Positions 53,403 to 62,587 are shown, counted from the stretch's first letter. The stretch: DNA of 64,000 nucleotides from Martinezella lusitana (GCF_014207095.1 NZ_JACHBG010000006.1:124001-188000); one strand, 5' to 3'. Notes: generated by a model not told the origin, from the letters alone. A program made the numbers and translations.

Positions 53403-54269
53403 ATGCCCCTTACCTCTGCCACCAAACGGCGCCTTGTCACCGCTGCCCTCGTCGGCCCGGCAAGCATCTGGCTGTTCGTCTTTCTGGTGCTGCCCTTCAT
53501 CGCCATCATCGTCTTTGCTTTTGGCGAGCGAGCGCCGGAAGGCGGCTATCAGGCTGCCTTCACCTTCGCGCAATTCGCCAATCTCGGTTCTCGCTCGGCA
53601 GCCTTCGTCAATACGCTGATCCTTGCGCCGATCGGTGCTGCAGCCTGCCTGCTTGTTGCCTATCCGGTCGCCTATTATCTGGCAGTGAAGGCAAGCCCGC
53701 AGCGCCGACTGCTGCTCGTCTCGCTGGTGGTCGTTCCCTTCTGGACGAGCCTTCTCGTGCGCACCTATGCCTGGATGTACCTGCTTGGCGCGCGCGGTAT
53801 TCCGCATCTGCTCGAATATGTCGGGATCGAGAATGTCAGACTGATCAATACGCCCGGTGCCGTGCTCCTCGGCATCGTCTATGGCTACCTGCCGCTAATG
53901 ATCATGCCGATCTATGTCAGTCTCGAAAAGCTTGATCGCCGGCTGCTGGAGGCATCTGCCGATCTTGGCGCCAAGCCCATCTCGACCTTCTTTTCCATTA
54001 CGCTGCCGCTATCCCTGCCGGGCGTGATGACCGGCGTCGCATTGGTAACGATCCTGCTGCTTGGTGAGTATCTGATCCCCCAGTTGCTGGGTGGCGGCAA
54101 AGTCTTCTTCATCGGCAACGCGCTCGTCGATCTCTTCCTGCAGTCGCGCAACTGGCCGTTCGGATCGGCGATCGCCGTGACGCTGGTGGCTGTTGTCGTC
54201 ATTATATTGCTTGTTGCCATGCGCATCGCCTGGCGCGTTGCAGGCACCCGCCAGGTGGATCTCGTCTGA
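53403..54269 (+). CDS. Spermidine/putrescine-type ABC transporter permease (PotB-like)
   Basis: A 288-residue inner-membrane protein with about six helices (SIWLFVFLVLPFIAIIVFAF first). It has the permease loop DRRLLEASADLGAKPISTFFS and the LLGEYLIPQLLGGGK segment typical of PotB. The stop overlaps the next start by 1 nt (TGATG). Confidence 0.88.
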   Translation: MPLTSATKRRLVTAALVGPASIWLFVFLVLPFIAIIVFAFGERAPEGGYQAAFTFAQFANLGSRSAAFVNTLILAPIGAAACLLVAYPVAYYLAVKASPQRRLLLVSLVVVPFWTSLLVRTYAWMYLLGARGIPHLLEYVGIENVRLINTPGAVLLGIVYGYLPLMIMPIYVSLEKLDRRLLEASADLGAKPISTFFSITLPLSLPGVMTGVALVTILLLGEYLIPQLLGGGKVFFIGNALVDLFLQSRNWPFGSAIAVTLVAVVVIILLVAMRIAWRVAGTRQVDLV

Positions 54270-55081
54270 TGCGCGCACTCGTCACTTTCGTCTATCTTTT
54301 CCTTTATACGCCGATCGCGCTCGTCGTGCTGTTCTCCTTCAATGCCGGCCGCAATGCGAGCGAGTTCACCGGCTTTTCGACCCAATGGTACGGGCGGGCG
54401 TTGTCGAACACCTTCCTCATGGAAGCGCTGCAAAACAGTTTGATCATCGCCTTCACCAGTGCGACGCTTGCCGCGATCTTCGGCACGATGGCAGCGATTG
54501 GCCTGGAGCGGCTCGGCCCCGGCATGCGCGCCATCTTCGACGGGTTGTTCGCCGCGGCGATCGTCGTCCCAGGTGTTGTCATCGGCATTGCGACGCTGGT
54601 GGCTCTGGTCGAGGTCTTCGGCATCATCAATCCGCTGATCGCAGCCGTCTGGCCCGGCGACCAGCCGCCGAAGTTCGCACTCGGTTACGGCTCGATCATC
54701 GCGGCGCACGGACTCTTCACCATGGCGCTGGTGACAATGATCGTGAAGGCGCGCATTGCAAGCCTTGGCCGCGATATTGTTGAGGCCTCAAGCGATCTCT
54801 ACGCAACACCACTGACGACGTTCCGCCAGATCGTCCTGCCGCAGATCATGCCGTCGATCCTTGCAGGCTTTCTGCTCGCCTTCACCTTTTCCTTCGACGA
54901 TTTCATCATCGCATTCTTCGTCGCGGGATCGAACACGACCCTGCCGATCTATGTCTTCGCTTCGATCCGTCGCGGCGTCACGCCGGAAATTAATGCCATT
55001 GCGACGATGGTGCTGATCGCATCCCTCGTCCTCATTCTCATCGCGCGCCTTCTGATGCGCGAAAAGACAACGACAAACTGA
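54269..55081 (+). CDS. Spermidine/putrescine-type ABC transporter permease (PotC-like)
   Basis: A 270-residue partner permease with about six helices (VYLFLYTPIALVVLFSFNAG at the N-terminus). It carries the EAA-type loop EASSDLYATPLTTFRQIVLP and FSFDDFIIAFFVAG, which is strongly PotC-like. It is translationally coupled to the preceding permease and 13 nt from the dehydrogenase gene. Confidence 0.9.
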   Translation: MRALVTFVYLFLYTPIALVVLFSFNAGRNASEFTGFSTQWYGRALSNTFLMEALQNSLIIAFTSATLAAIFGTMAAIGLERLGPGMRAIFDGLFAAAIVVPGVVIGIATLVALVEVFGIINPLIAAVWPGDQPPKFALGYGSIIAAHGLFTMALVTMIVKARIASLGRDIVEASSDLYATPLTTFRQIVLPQIMPSILAGFLLAFTFSFDDFIIAFFVAGSNTTLPIYVFASIRRGVTPEINAIATMVLIASLVLILIARLLMREKTTTN

Positions 55082-55094
55082 CCAGGGAAACATC

Positions 55095-55856
55095 ATGATA
55101 CTCAAGGATCGGGTCGCAATCGTCACCGGAGCCGGCTCCGGGATCGGCCGCGCCGGCGCGCTCATCATGGCGCGTGAAGGTGCGCATGTGATCGTCGCCG
55201 ATATCGATTTGGCAAGTGCCGAGGAGACTGTAAGCCAGATTGCCGGCGCAGGTGGCGGGGCCGAAAGCATGGTTGTCGACGTTATGGACGATCGCGCCCT
55301 TGAGGCTGGCATTGCCAAAATCGCGGCGCAGCATGGCCGCATCGATATCCTGCACAATCATGCTGGCGCACAGGTCGCGGGCAATCTGGAAGAAGTCGCG
55401 GTTTCAGGCTTCGACACATCCTGGAACCTGAACGTGCGAGCGCATTTCATGGCCGCGCGCTTCGTCATGCCGATCATGAGGAAGGCCGGTAAGGGCGTCA
55501 TTCTCAACACCTCGTCCTCGTCAGGCGTCCTCTACGACCGCGAGATGATTGCCTACACCACCTCCAAGCATGCGGTGATCGCCATGACCCGGCAGATGGC
55601 GGGCGACTATGCCCGGTTCGGCATAAGGGTAAACGCGATTTGCCCCGGTTGGGTCGACACGCCATTCAATGCACCGTTCATCGCGCAGATGGGCGGCCGC
55701 GAGGCCATCGAAGGCTATATAGCCGAAAAGGTGCCGCTCGGACGCTGGGCCGACGTCTCGGAAATTGCCGAGCCGATCCTCTTCCTCGTTTCCGATCGTT
55801 CCTCCTACATGACAGGCCAGATCCTTGTCGTCGATGGCGGCGAAACGGTCGTCTAG
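55095..55856 (+). CDS. Short-chain dehydrogenase/reductase (SDR)
   Basis: An NAD(P)-dependent oxidoreductase of 253 residues. The Rossmann motif is TGAGSGIGRAG; an acidic residue after strand 2 (VADID) favours NAD. NHAG replaces the common NNAG. The catalytic set is Ser in NTSSSSG with Tyr and Lys in YTTSKHAV; the C-terminal MTGQILVVDGG is standard. It closes the polyamine-type transport operon and probably acts on the imported compound or its breakdown product. Confidence 0.9.
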   Translation: MILKDRVAIVTGAGSGIGRAGALIMAREGAHVIVADIDLASAEETVSQIAGAGGGAESMVVDVMDDRALEAGIAKIAAQHGRIDILHNHAGAQVAGNLEEVAVSGFDTSWNLNVRAHFMAARFVMPIMRKAGKGVILNTSSSSGVLYDREMIAYTTSKHAVIAMTRQMAGDYARFGIRVNAICPGWVDTPFNAPFIAQMGGREAIEGYIAEKVPLGRWADVSEIAEPILFLVSDRSSYMTGQILVVDGGETVV

Positions 55857-55990
55857 GTCGACATACGGCGTCGCCTGAGCTTATCTTAAACCACACCGGG
55901 AAGGGGCGGAGTGGCACGATTTGGGCCTGTTGCTCACGGTCTAAAAAATCTTCTGAACCGCGATCCGTTTCCAGCCTTCGGATCGTCCTT

Positions 55991-56019
55991 GGCATATCCG
56001 AAACAGAAGGAGATATGCC
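55991..56019 (+). promoter_or_regulatory. Hairpin abutting the start codon with the ribosome site in its loop
   Basis: GGCATATC (55991-55998) and GATATGCC (56012-56019) are perfect 8-bp arms; the second arm touches the ATG at 56020. The Shine-Dalgarno AAGGA (56007-56011) lies at the end of the loop. It could be a translational control hairpin or a DNA operator. The remainder of the 163-bp gap shows a weak sigma-54-like TGGCACG at 55912, not convincing at -12. Confidence 0.5.
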
Positions 56020-56685
56020 ATGTCCGACCAACTTGTCACCTTGATCAACCTCTTGAGGTGCGAACCGGGAAATCAGGAGGCGTTGATCGCACTCCTGCAA
56101 GAGAACATAGAGACTGTCATCCGCACGCTTCCCGGCTGGAGGATGACCCGGTTGATCGCGGCGGCGGACGGCACCGGCGTCGTCATCCAGTCCGAATGGG
56201 AGACACCTGCCGCCGTCGCAGCGATGCGTGAGGATCCGCGTATGAGAGCCTATTTCCCGAGGATCGCGGCGCTGGCAAGCCTGGAAACGATCATGGGCTC
56301 GGCGGTGGCGACTATGACACATGAACGCACCGTCGAATCCGCCTCGCATGGCCTCCAGGTGGACGCTGGAACAGCCCGGATGGTCGTGATCTACCGGACG
56401 CCGAAGGATCCGGAGGCATTCGATAGGCACTATTTCGATATCCATGTGCCACTTGCCAAGAAGCTTCCGGGGCTCAGAAGTTACGAGATCAGTCATGGGC
56501 CGATCGCAGTGCCGGTAGGTTCCTCCGATATATATCGGATAGGCACGCTGTACTTTGACGACCTCGCGGCAATCAAGATGGCTTTCGCAAGTCCGGAAGG
56601 TCAAGCGGCTGCTGCAGATCGCCGAATTTATGCGCCCGACGACTCCGGTGTTCAAATGTATCTTTTCGACAAGAGGCCGGTTTGA
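56020..56685 (+). CDS. Fusion of ABM-like and EthD-like dimeric alpha/beta-barrel domains
   Basis: A 221-residue cytoplasmic protein. Residues about 1-95 resemble the antibiotic-biosynthesis-monooxygenase fold (LINLLRCEPGNQEALIALLQ, SEWETPAAVAAMREDP). Residues about 118-220 match EthD (RMVVIYRTPKDPEAFDRHYF, HVPLAKKLPGLRSYEISHGP). Both are ferredoxin-like folds used in cofactor-free oxygenation or stress response. Start codon and ribosome site are strong. It is followed by a hydrolase and an ECF sigma factor, suggesting one regulated unit. Confidence 0.75.
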   Translation: MSDQLVTLINLLRCEPGNQEALIALLQENIETVIRTLPGWRMTRLIAAADGTGVVIQSEWETPAAVAAMREDPRMRAYFPRIAALASLETIMGSAVATMTHERTVESASHGLQVDAGTARMVVIYRTPKDPEAFDRHYFDIHVPLAKKLPGLRSYEISHGPIAVPVGSSDIYRIGTLYFDDLAAIKMAFASPEGQAAAADRRIYAPDDSGVQMYLFDKRPV

Positions 56686-56795
56686 GCCTGCGTCCCTTTT
56701 GCCTGTCCACGAGAGGAAGGAGCAGCTTTGCGCGGAAGGGCGCGAGCAATGTGCATCAGCGGCCGAACAACGACATTTTCTAGGGAGACTTTCAC

Positions 56796-57683
56796 ATGCC
56801 GGGACCCAAAGCCGCTTTCGTCTTGGTCCACGGGGCTTGGCACAGCCGCTCCGTATGGAACAAGGTCATACCGTTTCTGGAAGCCAGTGGTTTCCTTGCC
56901 TTGACGCTCGATCTTCCCGGCGCCGGTGCAAATGCATCAGCGCCTGCGTCGCTCCATCGGCAACCGTTCGATGCGGCTGTATTTGCCGCAGAGCGGTCGC
57001 CCGTCGCCGACGCGCCGCAGGAGGAGCGGACCAGCGCTGTTGTTGCACTGGTGGAAGAGGCTGCATCGCTGGCTGGCGGCAAAGTCATTCTCGTCGGACA
57101 TTCGGCCGGCGGGATGACGATCTCGGCGGTTGCGGAGCAGGTGCCGAGCCTGCTTCTCGCCGTTGTCTATCTAGCGGGTTTCATGGTGCCGAACGGTATG
57201 TCATTGCTCACCATGCTTCAGCATGGCACCATGTCTTCGGCCCTGTCGCCCGGCTTGTTCATAGGTGACCCCGTCGCCATCGGCGCGACAAGGATCCATG
57301 CTGGATCGACCGACGAAGCCTATAGGTCGCTGCTCAAGGCCTCGTTCTATGCGGATGTGCCGGAGAGCGAGTTCGTGCAGGTGGCATCGCAGCTCCATTG
57401 CGACGAATCGAACGCCGGCGCGCTCGCTCCTTCGCCGGTAACACCAAGGAGATTCGGCTCGGTGCGTCGCCACTATATCCGGTGTACCCAGGACCGTGCC
57501 GTTCCGCTCTCCGGACAAGACCATATGATCGCTACTGTTGATAGTGCGCTCGGCGGCAAGACCACTACTCACACATTGGATAGCAGCCACTCGCCATTCC
57601 TGTCGCAGCCGGCTAACCTGTCAAAGATCCTCATCGACATCGGTGTCCGATCCCTGGCAGAAGAGAATGCGAACAGAGGGTAA
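56796..57683 (+). CDS. Alpha/beta hydrolase
   Basis: A 295-residue hydrolase. The oxyanion segment is FVLVHGAWHSRSVWNKV; the nucleophile elbow is VILVGHSAGGMTIS (Ser), and the catalytic His is likely in LDSSHSPFLSQP. It resembles salicylate-esterase/pyrethroid-hydrolase-like bacterial proteins. GGGAGAC precedes the ATG. It lies 110 bp after the ABM-EthD gene and 4 nt before the sigma-factor gene. Substrate unknown. Confidence 0.85.
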   Translation: MPGPKAAFVLVHGAWHSRSVWNKVIPFLEASGFLALTLDLPGAGANASAPASLHRQPFDAAVFAAERSPVADAPQEERTSAVVALVEEAASLAGGKVILVGHSAGGMTISAVAEQVPSLLLAVVYLAGFMVPNGMSLLTMLQHGTMSSALSPGLFIGDPVAIGATRIHAGSTDEAYRSLLKASFYADVPESEFVQVASQLHCDESNAGALAPSPVTPRRFGSVRRHYIRCTQDRAVPLSGQDHMIATVDSALGGKTTTHTLDSSHSPFLSQPANLSKILIDIGVRSLAEENANRG

Positions 57684-57687
57684 ACCA

Positions 57688-58545
57688 ATGGACACGGATG
57701 GTTTCGAAGATCGATTGCAAGCGCTGCGACCGCGCCTTCATCGATACTGCGCGCGCATGACGGGATCGGCCGTTCAGGGGGAGGACATCCTGCAGGACAC
57801 CCTGGTCAAGGCGTTGCATGCTCGAAGCCAGGGAGCCGAGGTGGACAACCTTGAAGGCTGGCTGTTTCGCATCGCCCACAACACGAGCCTCGACTTCCTG
57901 CGCAGCAACTCTCGAAACACCGTCGTCCCGCTCACGGACGATATCGAAGCCGATCTCATACCCGAAGCGGACATTGTCGCGATCGGCTTTCAGACATTTC
58001 TGCGGTTGCCGGAGCTGCAGCGCTGCGCGGTGATCCTCAAGGATGTCCTGGGGCATTCGATAGAGGAGATAGCCGGCATTGCCGATTGCTCTCCAGCGGC
58101 CGCAAAATCGGCACTCCAACGCGGGCGTGTGACACTCAGACTGCTCGCGCAGGAGGGCGAAGACACAAGGCTGCCGCTGATGTCCGACACGGACCGTCGG
58201 AAGATCGCAGCCTATGTCGATATGTTCCGAAGCGGCGATTTCGACGCGATCCGGGCCATGCTCGCCGATGATGTGAAGCTGGAGCTGGTCAACCGGCTCA
58301 CGTGGCAGGGACGCGACAAGATCGCTCCCTATTTCACGCGCTATGCCGAGGTGGCGAAATGGCGGTTTGCTCTTGGTGCTGTGGAAGGAAGGCCAGCTAT
58401 GCTGGTCTTCGATGGCACCGGCTCGATGGACATTCCCGCCCATTTCGTCCTGATCGAATGGTCGGAAGGCCGGATTATCGAGATCAGGGATTTCCTGTTT
58501 GCTCCCTATGTGCTTGAGGCCATGGATTGGGTGCGGTTGTCGTGA
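57688..58545 (+). CDS. ECF sigma factor with C-terminal SnoaL-like domain
   Basis: A 285-residue alternative sigma factor. Region 2 is at about 12-75 (LHRYCARMTGSAVQGEDILQDT, WLFRIAHNTSLDFLR) and region 4 at about 105-160 (LPELQRCAVILKDVLGHSIE, SPAAAKSALQRGR). The last 120 residues form a SnoaL/NTF2-like domain (YVDMFRSGDFDAIRAMLADD, FVLIEWSEGRIIEIRDF), as in ECF groups that use the tail in place of an anti-sigma factor. ATG 57688 lies 4 nt after the hydrolase stop with AGAGGG upstream. It may control its own operon. Confidence 0.85.
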   Translation: MDTDGFEDRLQALRPRLHRYCARMTGSAVQGEDILQDTLVKALHARSQGAEVDNLEGWLFRIAHNTSLDFLRSNSRNTVVPLTDDIEADLIPEADIVAIGFQTFLRLPELQRCAVILKDVLGHSIEEIAGIADCSPAAAKSALQRGRVTLRLLAQEGEDTRLPLMSDTDRRKIAAYVDMFRSGDFDAIRAMLADDVKLELVNRLTWQGRDKIAPYFTRYAEVAKWRFALGAVEGRPAMLVFDGTGSMDIPAHFVLIEWSEGRIIEIRDFLFAPYVLEAMDWVRLS

Positions 58546-58607
58546 ACACTCCGCTGTCCGGATAGAAAGCCCGCGACATTCCTAGGAAATGCGTCAGGCG
58601 GCCGTGT

Positions 58608-59636
58608 TCATGCCGACTGTCGCATGATGAGCCGCGCTTCGAGATGCGTCGTCCGATCCTGGCTTTTTGATTGTTCCGAGGTTCCGCCAATCGCTGCAAA
58701 CAACATGTCGATACCTGCGGCTGCAATGCCACGGTAATCCTGTGCCATGGTGGTCAGCGGCGGGCAGGTGAAGCGACTGAGCGGATGGTCGTCATGGCCG
58801 GCGACGCGCAGGTCGCAATCGCTGTCGTGCCCGACACGAAGTCGCCTTTCGAAGGCCGCCGCGATGACACCGAAAGCGAGGCGATCATTGGCGCAAAGCA
58901 CGGTGCGCGTCGGAAAGCCGGAACCATCAAGCAGGCGTCCGGCGGTCTCATAGCCCAATTGCTCGAAATTCCAGTCTTTCGGCGGGATCGCCAATGTGAC
59001 GGGCTCCAACCCCAGTCGCTCCATGGTTGCGATATAGGCGTTCCGTCGTTCGAGAGCGTTCTGGTTGACGGCGGGCATCTCCAGAAAGCACGGATGCTCG
59101 CCCGTCCTGCAAAGATATTCGGTGATGTTGCCGATGCTCTGCCGGTTGTCGGTGCCGACAAAGGGGCGGTCGCCGATACTATTGTCGAGGAAGACCGTCG
59201 GCATGGCGTCGGCGAGACTTTCGAGTAGCCGTGCATCCGTCTCGAAACCGAGCGGCGCCATCAGAACGCCTGCGATGTTCAGCGATAGCAGAGTGCGCAT
59301 AGCCCGCGCCTCGAGCTTCCTTTCGCCGTGAGAGGACAGGACGATCGTCCAGTAACCTTCGGCAAAGCAGCGCATTTCGACCTGTCGTACAATCTCGGCA
59401 TAGAACGGATCCGAAATATGCGGAACGATCAGCCCGATATTCTTCGGATTCTTGCGATTGAGGCTGACGGCGAAAATATTCGGCCGGTAGTCGTAATCCT
59501 TCAGCGCCTTTTCGATGCGGGCACGGGTCGAGGGCTTCACGCTTTCGGGATTGTCGAAATATTTCGAAACAGTCGGGCGGGAGAGACCGCTTGCCGCAGC
59601 GAACTCTTCCATCGTCCTGATTTTGCTCTCGCTCAT
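58608..59636 (-). CDS. LacI-family regulator of the sugar ABC operon
   Basis: A 342-residue repressor with an N-terminal helix-turn-helix (IRTMEEFAAASGLSRPTVSK, FDNPESVKPSTRARIEKAL) and hinge, then a sugar-binding effector domain (NIGLIVPHISDPFYAEIVRQ, TVFLDNS, VLCANDRLAFGVIAA). In-frame starts exist upstream (59690 and 59795), but the domain begins just after ATG 59636. It is divergent from the sugar ABC operon and very probably represses it until the transported sugar or its phosphate appears. Confidence 0.85.
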   Translation of the reverse strand: MSESKIRTMEEFAAASGLSRPTVSKYFDNPESVKPSTRARIEKALKDYDYRPNIFAVSLNRKNPKNIGLIVPHISDPFYAEIVRQVEMRCFAEGYWTIVLSSHGERKLEARAMRTLLSLNIAGVLMAPLGFETDARLLESLADAMPTVFLDNSIGDRPFVGTDNRQSIGNITEYLCRTGEHPCFLEMPAVNQNALERRNAYIATMERLGLEPVTLAIPPKDWNFEQLGYETAGRLLDGSGFPTRTVLCANDRLAFGVIAAAFERRLRVGHDSDCDLRVAGHDDHPLSRFTCPPLTTMAQDYRGIAAAGIDMLFAAIGGTSEQSKSQDRTTHLEARLIMRQSA

Positions 59637-59812
59637 GGTCGCTTTCGAGGTTCGTAACGGTTTCGACGCGCTGTCGCGCTCATTTGTCATGCGTAAAAAT
59701 AATTCTTTATGCCTATCAGTGGGATGATGCTTGTTTTGCAGCCTTCCGCAACTGTTCGTCATATGTATAGCGGTCAAATCAACTGTTACAAACATAATTT
59801 AGCGCCGTAAAG

Positions 59813-59833
59813 TTTTTTTCACGTGTAAAAAAA
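59813..59833 (+). promoter_or_regulatory. T-tract / CACGTG / A-tract element in the LacI / sugar-operon gap
   Basis: Seven T (59813-59819), CACGTG (59820-59825), one T, then seven A (59827-59833), nearly palindromic, in the middle of the 352-bp gap 59637-59988. The A/T tracts give intrinsic bending; with the palindrome just downstream this is probably promoter or operator DNA. A bidirectional terminator is unlikely between divergent genes. Confidence 0.35.
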
Positions 59834-59858
59834 TTGATTGACGCGATATCCAATCAAT
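59833..59858 (+). promoter_or_regulatory. 8-bp inverted repeat, probable operator of the sugar ABC operon
   Basis: ATTGATTG (59833-59840) and CAATCAAT (59851-59858) are perfect arms 10 nt apart, between the divergent LacI regulator and the binding-protein gene. A second hairpin, GCCGGC (59960-59965) / GCCGGC (59969-59974), lies immediately before the ribosome site. The first is the better operator candidate. Confidence 0.45.
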
Positions 59859-59988
59859 GCGATAGGAACTGCGCCCAATATGGGTGGATATGTCCTGTGC
59901 AGGAGAGGAAAGGCGGCTGCCGCCGCCAGCTGGCAGGGCGGATTCACGATTTTTAATCAGCCGGCGAGGCCGGCAATTGGAGGAAATC

Positions 59989-60891
59989 ATGCTTCGCAAA
60001 ACGCTCAGTCGTATTCTTCTTTCCGGCGCGGCCCTTGCTCTGATGGCAAGTGTTGCATCCGCAGCCGGCATCGGCGCGTCGCTCCTGACGCAGCAGCATC
60101 CATTCTACATCTCGCTTGCCAACGCGATGAAGAAGGAAGCCGAGGCGGAAAAGGTGCCGTTGGAAGTTGCCATCGCCAACCAGGATCTGTCCAAGCAGCT
60201 CGCCGACGTCGAGGATTTCATCACCAAGGGCGTCGACGTCATCGTCATATCGCCTGTCGACAGCAAGGGCGTGCGCGCAGCGATCAAGAAGGCTGAGAAG
60301 GCCGGCATCAAAGTCATTACCGTCGACGTTCCGGCTATCGATGCCGATGTTACCTCCTTCGTCGGCACCGATAATTTTGCCGGCGGCGAGAAGGCTGCCG
60401 AGCTGATGGCGAAGTCCATCGGCGGCAAGGGTAAGGTCGCCGTTATCGACTATCCGACGGTTCAGTCGGTCGTTGACCGCGTCGAGGGCTTCAAGAAGGG
60501 TCTGGAAAAGTATCCAGACGTCAAGATCGCCGCCATCCAGACGGGCATCACGCGTCCGGAAGCGCTGGCTGCTGCGCAGAACATGCTGCAGGCCAATCCC
60601 GACATCGTCGGCATCTTCGGCTTCGGTGACGACGCTGCGCTGGCTGCTGCTTCTGCCGTCAAGGCTGCCAAGCTCGAGAGCCAGGTCAAGGTCATCGGCT
60701 TCGACGGCATGGAAGAGGCGCGCAACGCTGTGAAGAACGATCCGGTCATGGTCGGTGTTGTCGCTCAGTATCCGGACCAGATGGGCAAGGTTGCTGTCGA
60801 AACCGCCGTCAAGGTCATTAAGGGCGAGACAGTTCCGGCCAAGCAGCCGATCGTGCCCGGCGTCGTGACCAAGGACGGCGAAACGAAGTAA
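59989..60891 (+). CDS. Ribose-type sugar ABC transporter substrate-binding protein
   Basis: A 300-residue periplasmic receptor of the RbsB class. The signal is RILLSGAALALMASVASA. Landmarks are QQHPFYISLANAMKKEAEAE, DFITKGVDVIVISPVDSKG, VGTDNFAGGEKAAELMAKSI, and FGFGDDAALAAASAVKAAK. GGAGG precedes the ATG at 59989. It heads the operon; the sugar is not identifiable, though the RbsB class binds pentoses, fructose, inositol and polyols. Confidence 0.9.
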   Translation: MLRKTLSRILLSGAALALMASVASAAGIGASLLTQQHPFYISLANAMKKEAEAEKVPLEVAIANQDLSKQLADVEDFITKGVDVIVISPVDSKGVRAAIKKAEKAGIKVITVDVPAIDADVTSFVGTDNFAGGEKAAELMAKSIGGKGKVAVIDYPTVQSVVDRVEGFKKGLEKYPDVKIAAIQTGITRPEALAAAQNMLQANPDIVGIFGFGDDAALAAASAVKAAKLESQVKVIGFDGMEEARNAVKNDPVMVGVVAQYPDQMGKVAVETAVKVIKGETVPAKQPIVPGVVTKDGETK

Positions 60892-60900
60892 ATTGAGTTT

Positions 60901-60923
60901 CGCGGCGGCCTCTGGCCGCCGCG
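60901..60923 (+). terminator. Stem-loop after the sugar-binding-protein gene
   Basis: CGCGGCGGCC (60901-60910) and GGCCGCCGCG (60914-60923) form a perfect 10-bp stem with loop TCT, 9 nt after the stop codon. No T-run follows, so it is probably an mRNA-stabilising or partial-termination element that keeps the receptor more abundant than the ATPase and permease. Confidence 0.65.
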
Positions 60924-61042
60924 GTCACCTTACCCGGGCGGCTATCTGTTGTCTGCGGCCTGGACCGTAGTCCATCTTATCCGTTCATTCGCCAATGGCC
61001 GTGCTTGCTGCTACCGATGCGGGCGGCCAGGGAGGATCATGC

Positions 61043-62587
61043 GTGACACAAAGCAATGCAGCCATACAGGAAGAAGCGTCGCGAGGCACGGGAACAGTGC
61101 TAGAGATCCGCGATGTCGCCAAGTCCTTTGGTGCCGTGCAGGCGTTGAAGCGCATGAACCTTAGAGTTCGCCGCGGTCGCGTGCACACGCTGTTGGGTGA
61201 AAACGGTGCTGGCAAATCAACACTGATGAAGATCCTCGCGGGCGTCTACAAGCCGACCTCGGGCGAGATCTTGCTGTCAGGCAAGGCCTACCAGCCGCAG
61301 AACCCGCGCGACGCTCGTGCTCACGGCATTTCGATTGTCTTTCAGGAGCTTAGCCTCTGCCGAAATCTATCCGTCGCGCAGAACATTTTTGCCAGCCACG
61401 AGCCGAGCCGCTTTGGTTTCGTCCGCGACCGCGTCCTTGTCGCCAAGGCCGAAGCGTTGATCGAAGATCTCGGCCTACCGGTCAATGTGCATGCCAAGGT
61501 CGGCGATCTTTCCATTGCGCAGCGCCAGCTTGTCGAAATTGCCAAGGGCCTCAGCCTGCCTGCTGATGTGGTGATCCTCGACGAGCCGACATCGTCGCTG
61601 TCCGATAGCGAGGCGGAAATCCTGTTCTCGATCATCGAGCGGCTGAAGGCGCGCGGCAAGGCGATCATCTACATCTCGCACCGCATGGAAGAAATCATGC
61701 GGCTCTCCGACGATATTACCGTCATTCGCGACGGCGAATATGTCACCACGACGGAGAAGAACGAGACCAGCATCGACAAGCTGATCGCGCTGATGGTCGG
61801 CCGCGAAATGCAGGATATTTACCCGCCTCGCGTGGCGCCGCGTCCGGCCGAGAGTGTTGCACCCGTCCTGGCGACGAAAAACCTCACGGTCCCGGGGAAG
61901 TTCCACGATGTCTCCATCGATGTGAAGCCTGGCGAAGTCGTCGGTCTTTTTGGCCTGATCGGCTCCGGTCGGTCCGACATCATGAAGGCGCTCTTTGGCA
62001 TGGAGCGCCCGGAAGGGCAGATCTTCCTTGACGGCAAGCCGTTGACACTCGCCTCTCCCTCGGAGGCGATCCGCAACGGTATCGCCTTCGTGACGGAAAA
62101 TCGCAAGGAAGAAGGCCTTGTGCTCGCGCACAGCGTCGAGCGCAACGTCAACATGGTGGCGCTGAAGCAGCTCGCCGGTCCCTTCGGCCTGATGCGCGGT
62201 AGCGCCGAGCGTGCCGCCGCCAAGACAGAAGTCCTGCGCCTCGCGATCAAGGCCGCCTCGATCGACACGACTGCCGGCTCGCTCAGCGGCGGCAATCAGC
62301 AGAAGATCGTGCTTGCCAAATGGCTGCAGATCAGGCCACGCGTGCTGATCCTCGACGAACCGACACGCGGCGTCGATGTCGGCGCAAAATTCGAAATCTA
62401 CCGCATCATCCGCGAGCTTGCCGCCGAAGGCGCCGCGATCCTGATGGTTTCCTCGGAACTGCCCGAGGTACTCGGCCTCAGCGACCGCGTCGTCGTGATG
62501 CACAACAGAGGCCTAGCAGCCGTGCTCGATGCCGAAGGCCTGACACCCGAAACCGTTATGACCTATGCAGCGGGGATGCACGTATGA
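61043..62587 (+). CDS. Sugar ABC transporter ATP-binding protein (RbsA-like, two domains)
   Basis: A 514-residue double ATPase. Domain 1 has Walker A LGENGAGKSTLMKILAG, signature LSIAQRQLVEIAKGL and Walker B VVILDEPTSSLSDSE. Domain 2 has GLIGSGRSDIMKALFG (degenerate Walker A, as is normal here), signature LSGGNQQKIVLAKWL and VLILDEPTRGVDVGAK. The frame opens at 60995, but GGAGG at 61031-61035 is spaced for the GTG at 61043. Its stop overlaps the permease start. Confidence 0.9.
   Translation: MTQSNAAIQEEASRGTGTVLEIRDVAKSFGAVQALKRMNLRVRRGRVHTLLGENGAGKSTLMKILAGVYKPTSGEILLSGKAYQPQNPRDARAHGISIVFQELSLCRNLSVAQNIFASHEPSRFGFVRDRVLVAKAEALIEDLGLPVNVHAKVGDLSIAQRQLVEIAKGLSLPADVVILDEPTSSLSDSEAEILFSIIERLKARGKAIIYISHRMEEIMRLSDDITVIRDGEYVTTTEKNETSIDKLIALMVGREMQDIYPPRVAPRPAESVAPVLATKNLTVPGKFHDVSIDVKPGEVVGLFGLIGSGRSDIMKALFGMERPEGQIFLDGKPLTLASPSEAIRNGIAFVTENRKEEGLVLAHSVERNVNMVALKQLAGPFGLMRGSAERAAAKTEVLRLAIKAASIDTTAGSLSGGNQQKIVLAKWLQIRPRVLILDEPTRGVDVGAKFEIYRIIRELAAEGAAILMVSSELPEVLGLSDRVVVMHNRGLAAVLDAEGLTPETVMTYAAGMHV

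Noticed and set aside
55912..55926. Sigma-54 promoter before the ABM-EthD gene
   Set aside because: TGGCACG matches the -24 element, but the -12 position reads GGGC instead of TTGC.
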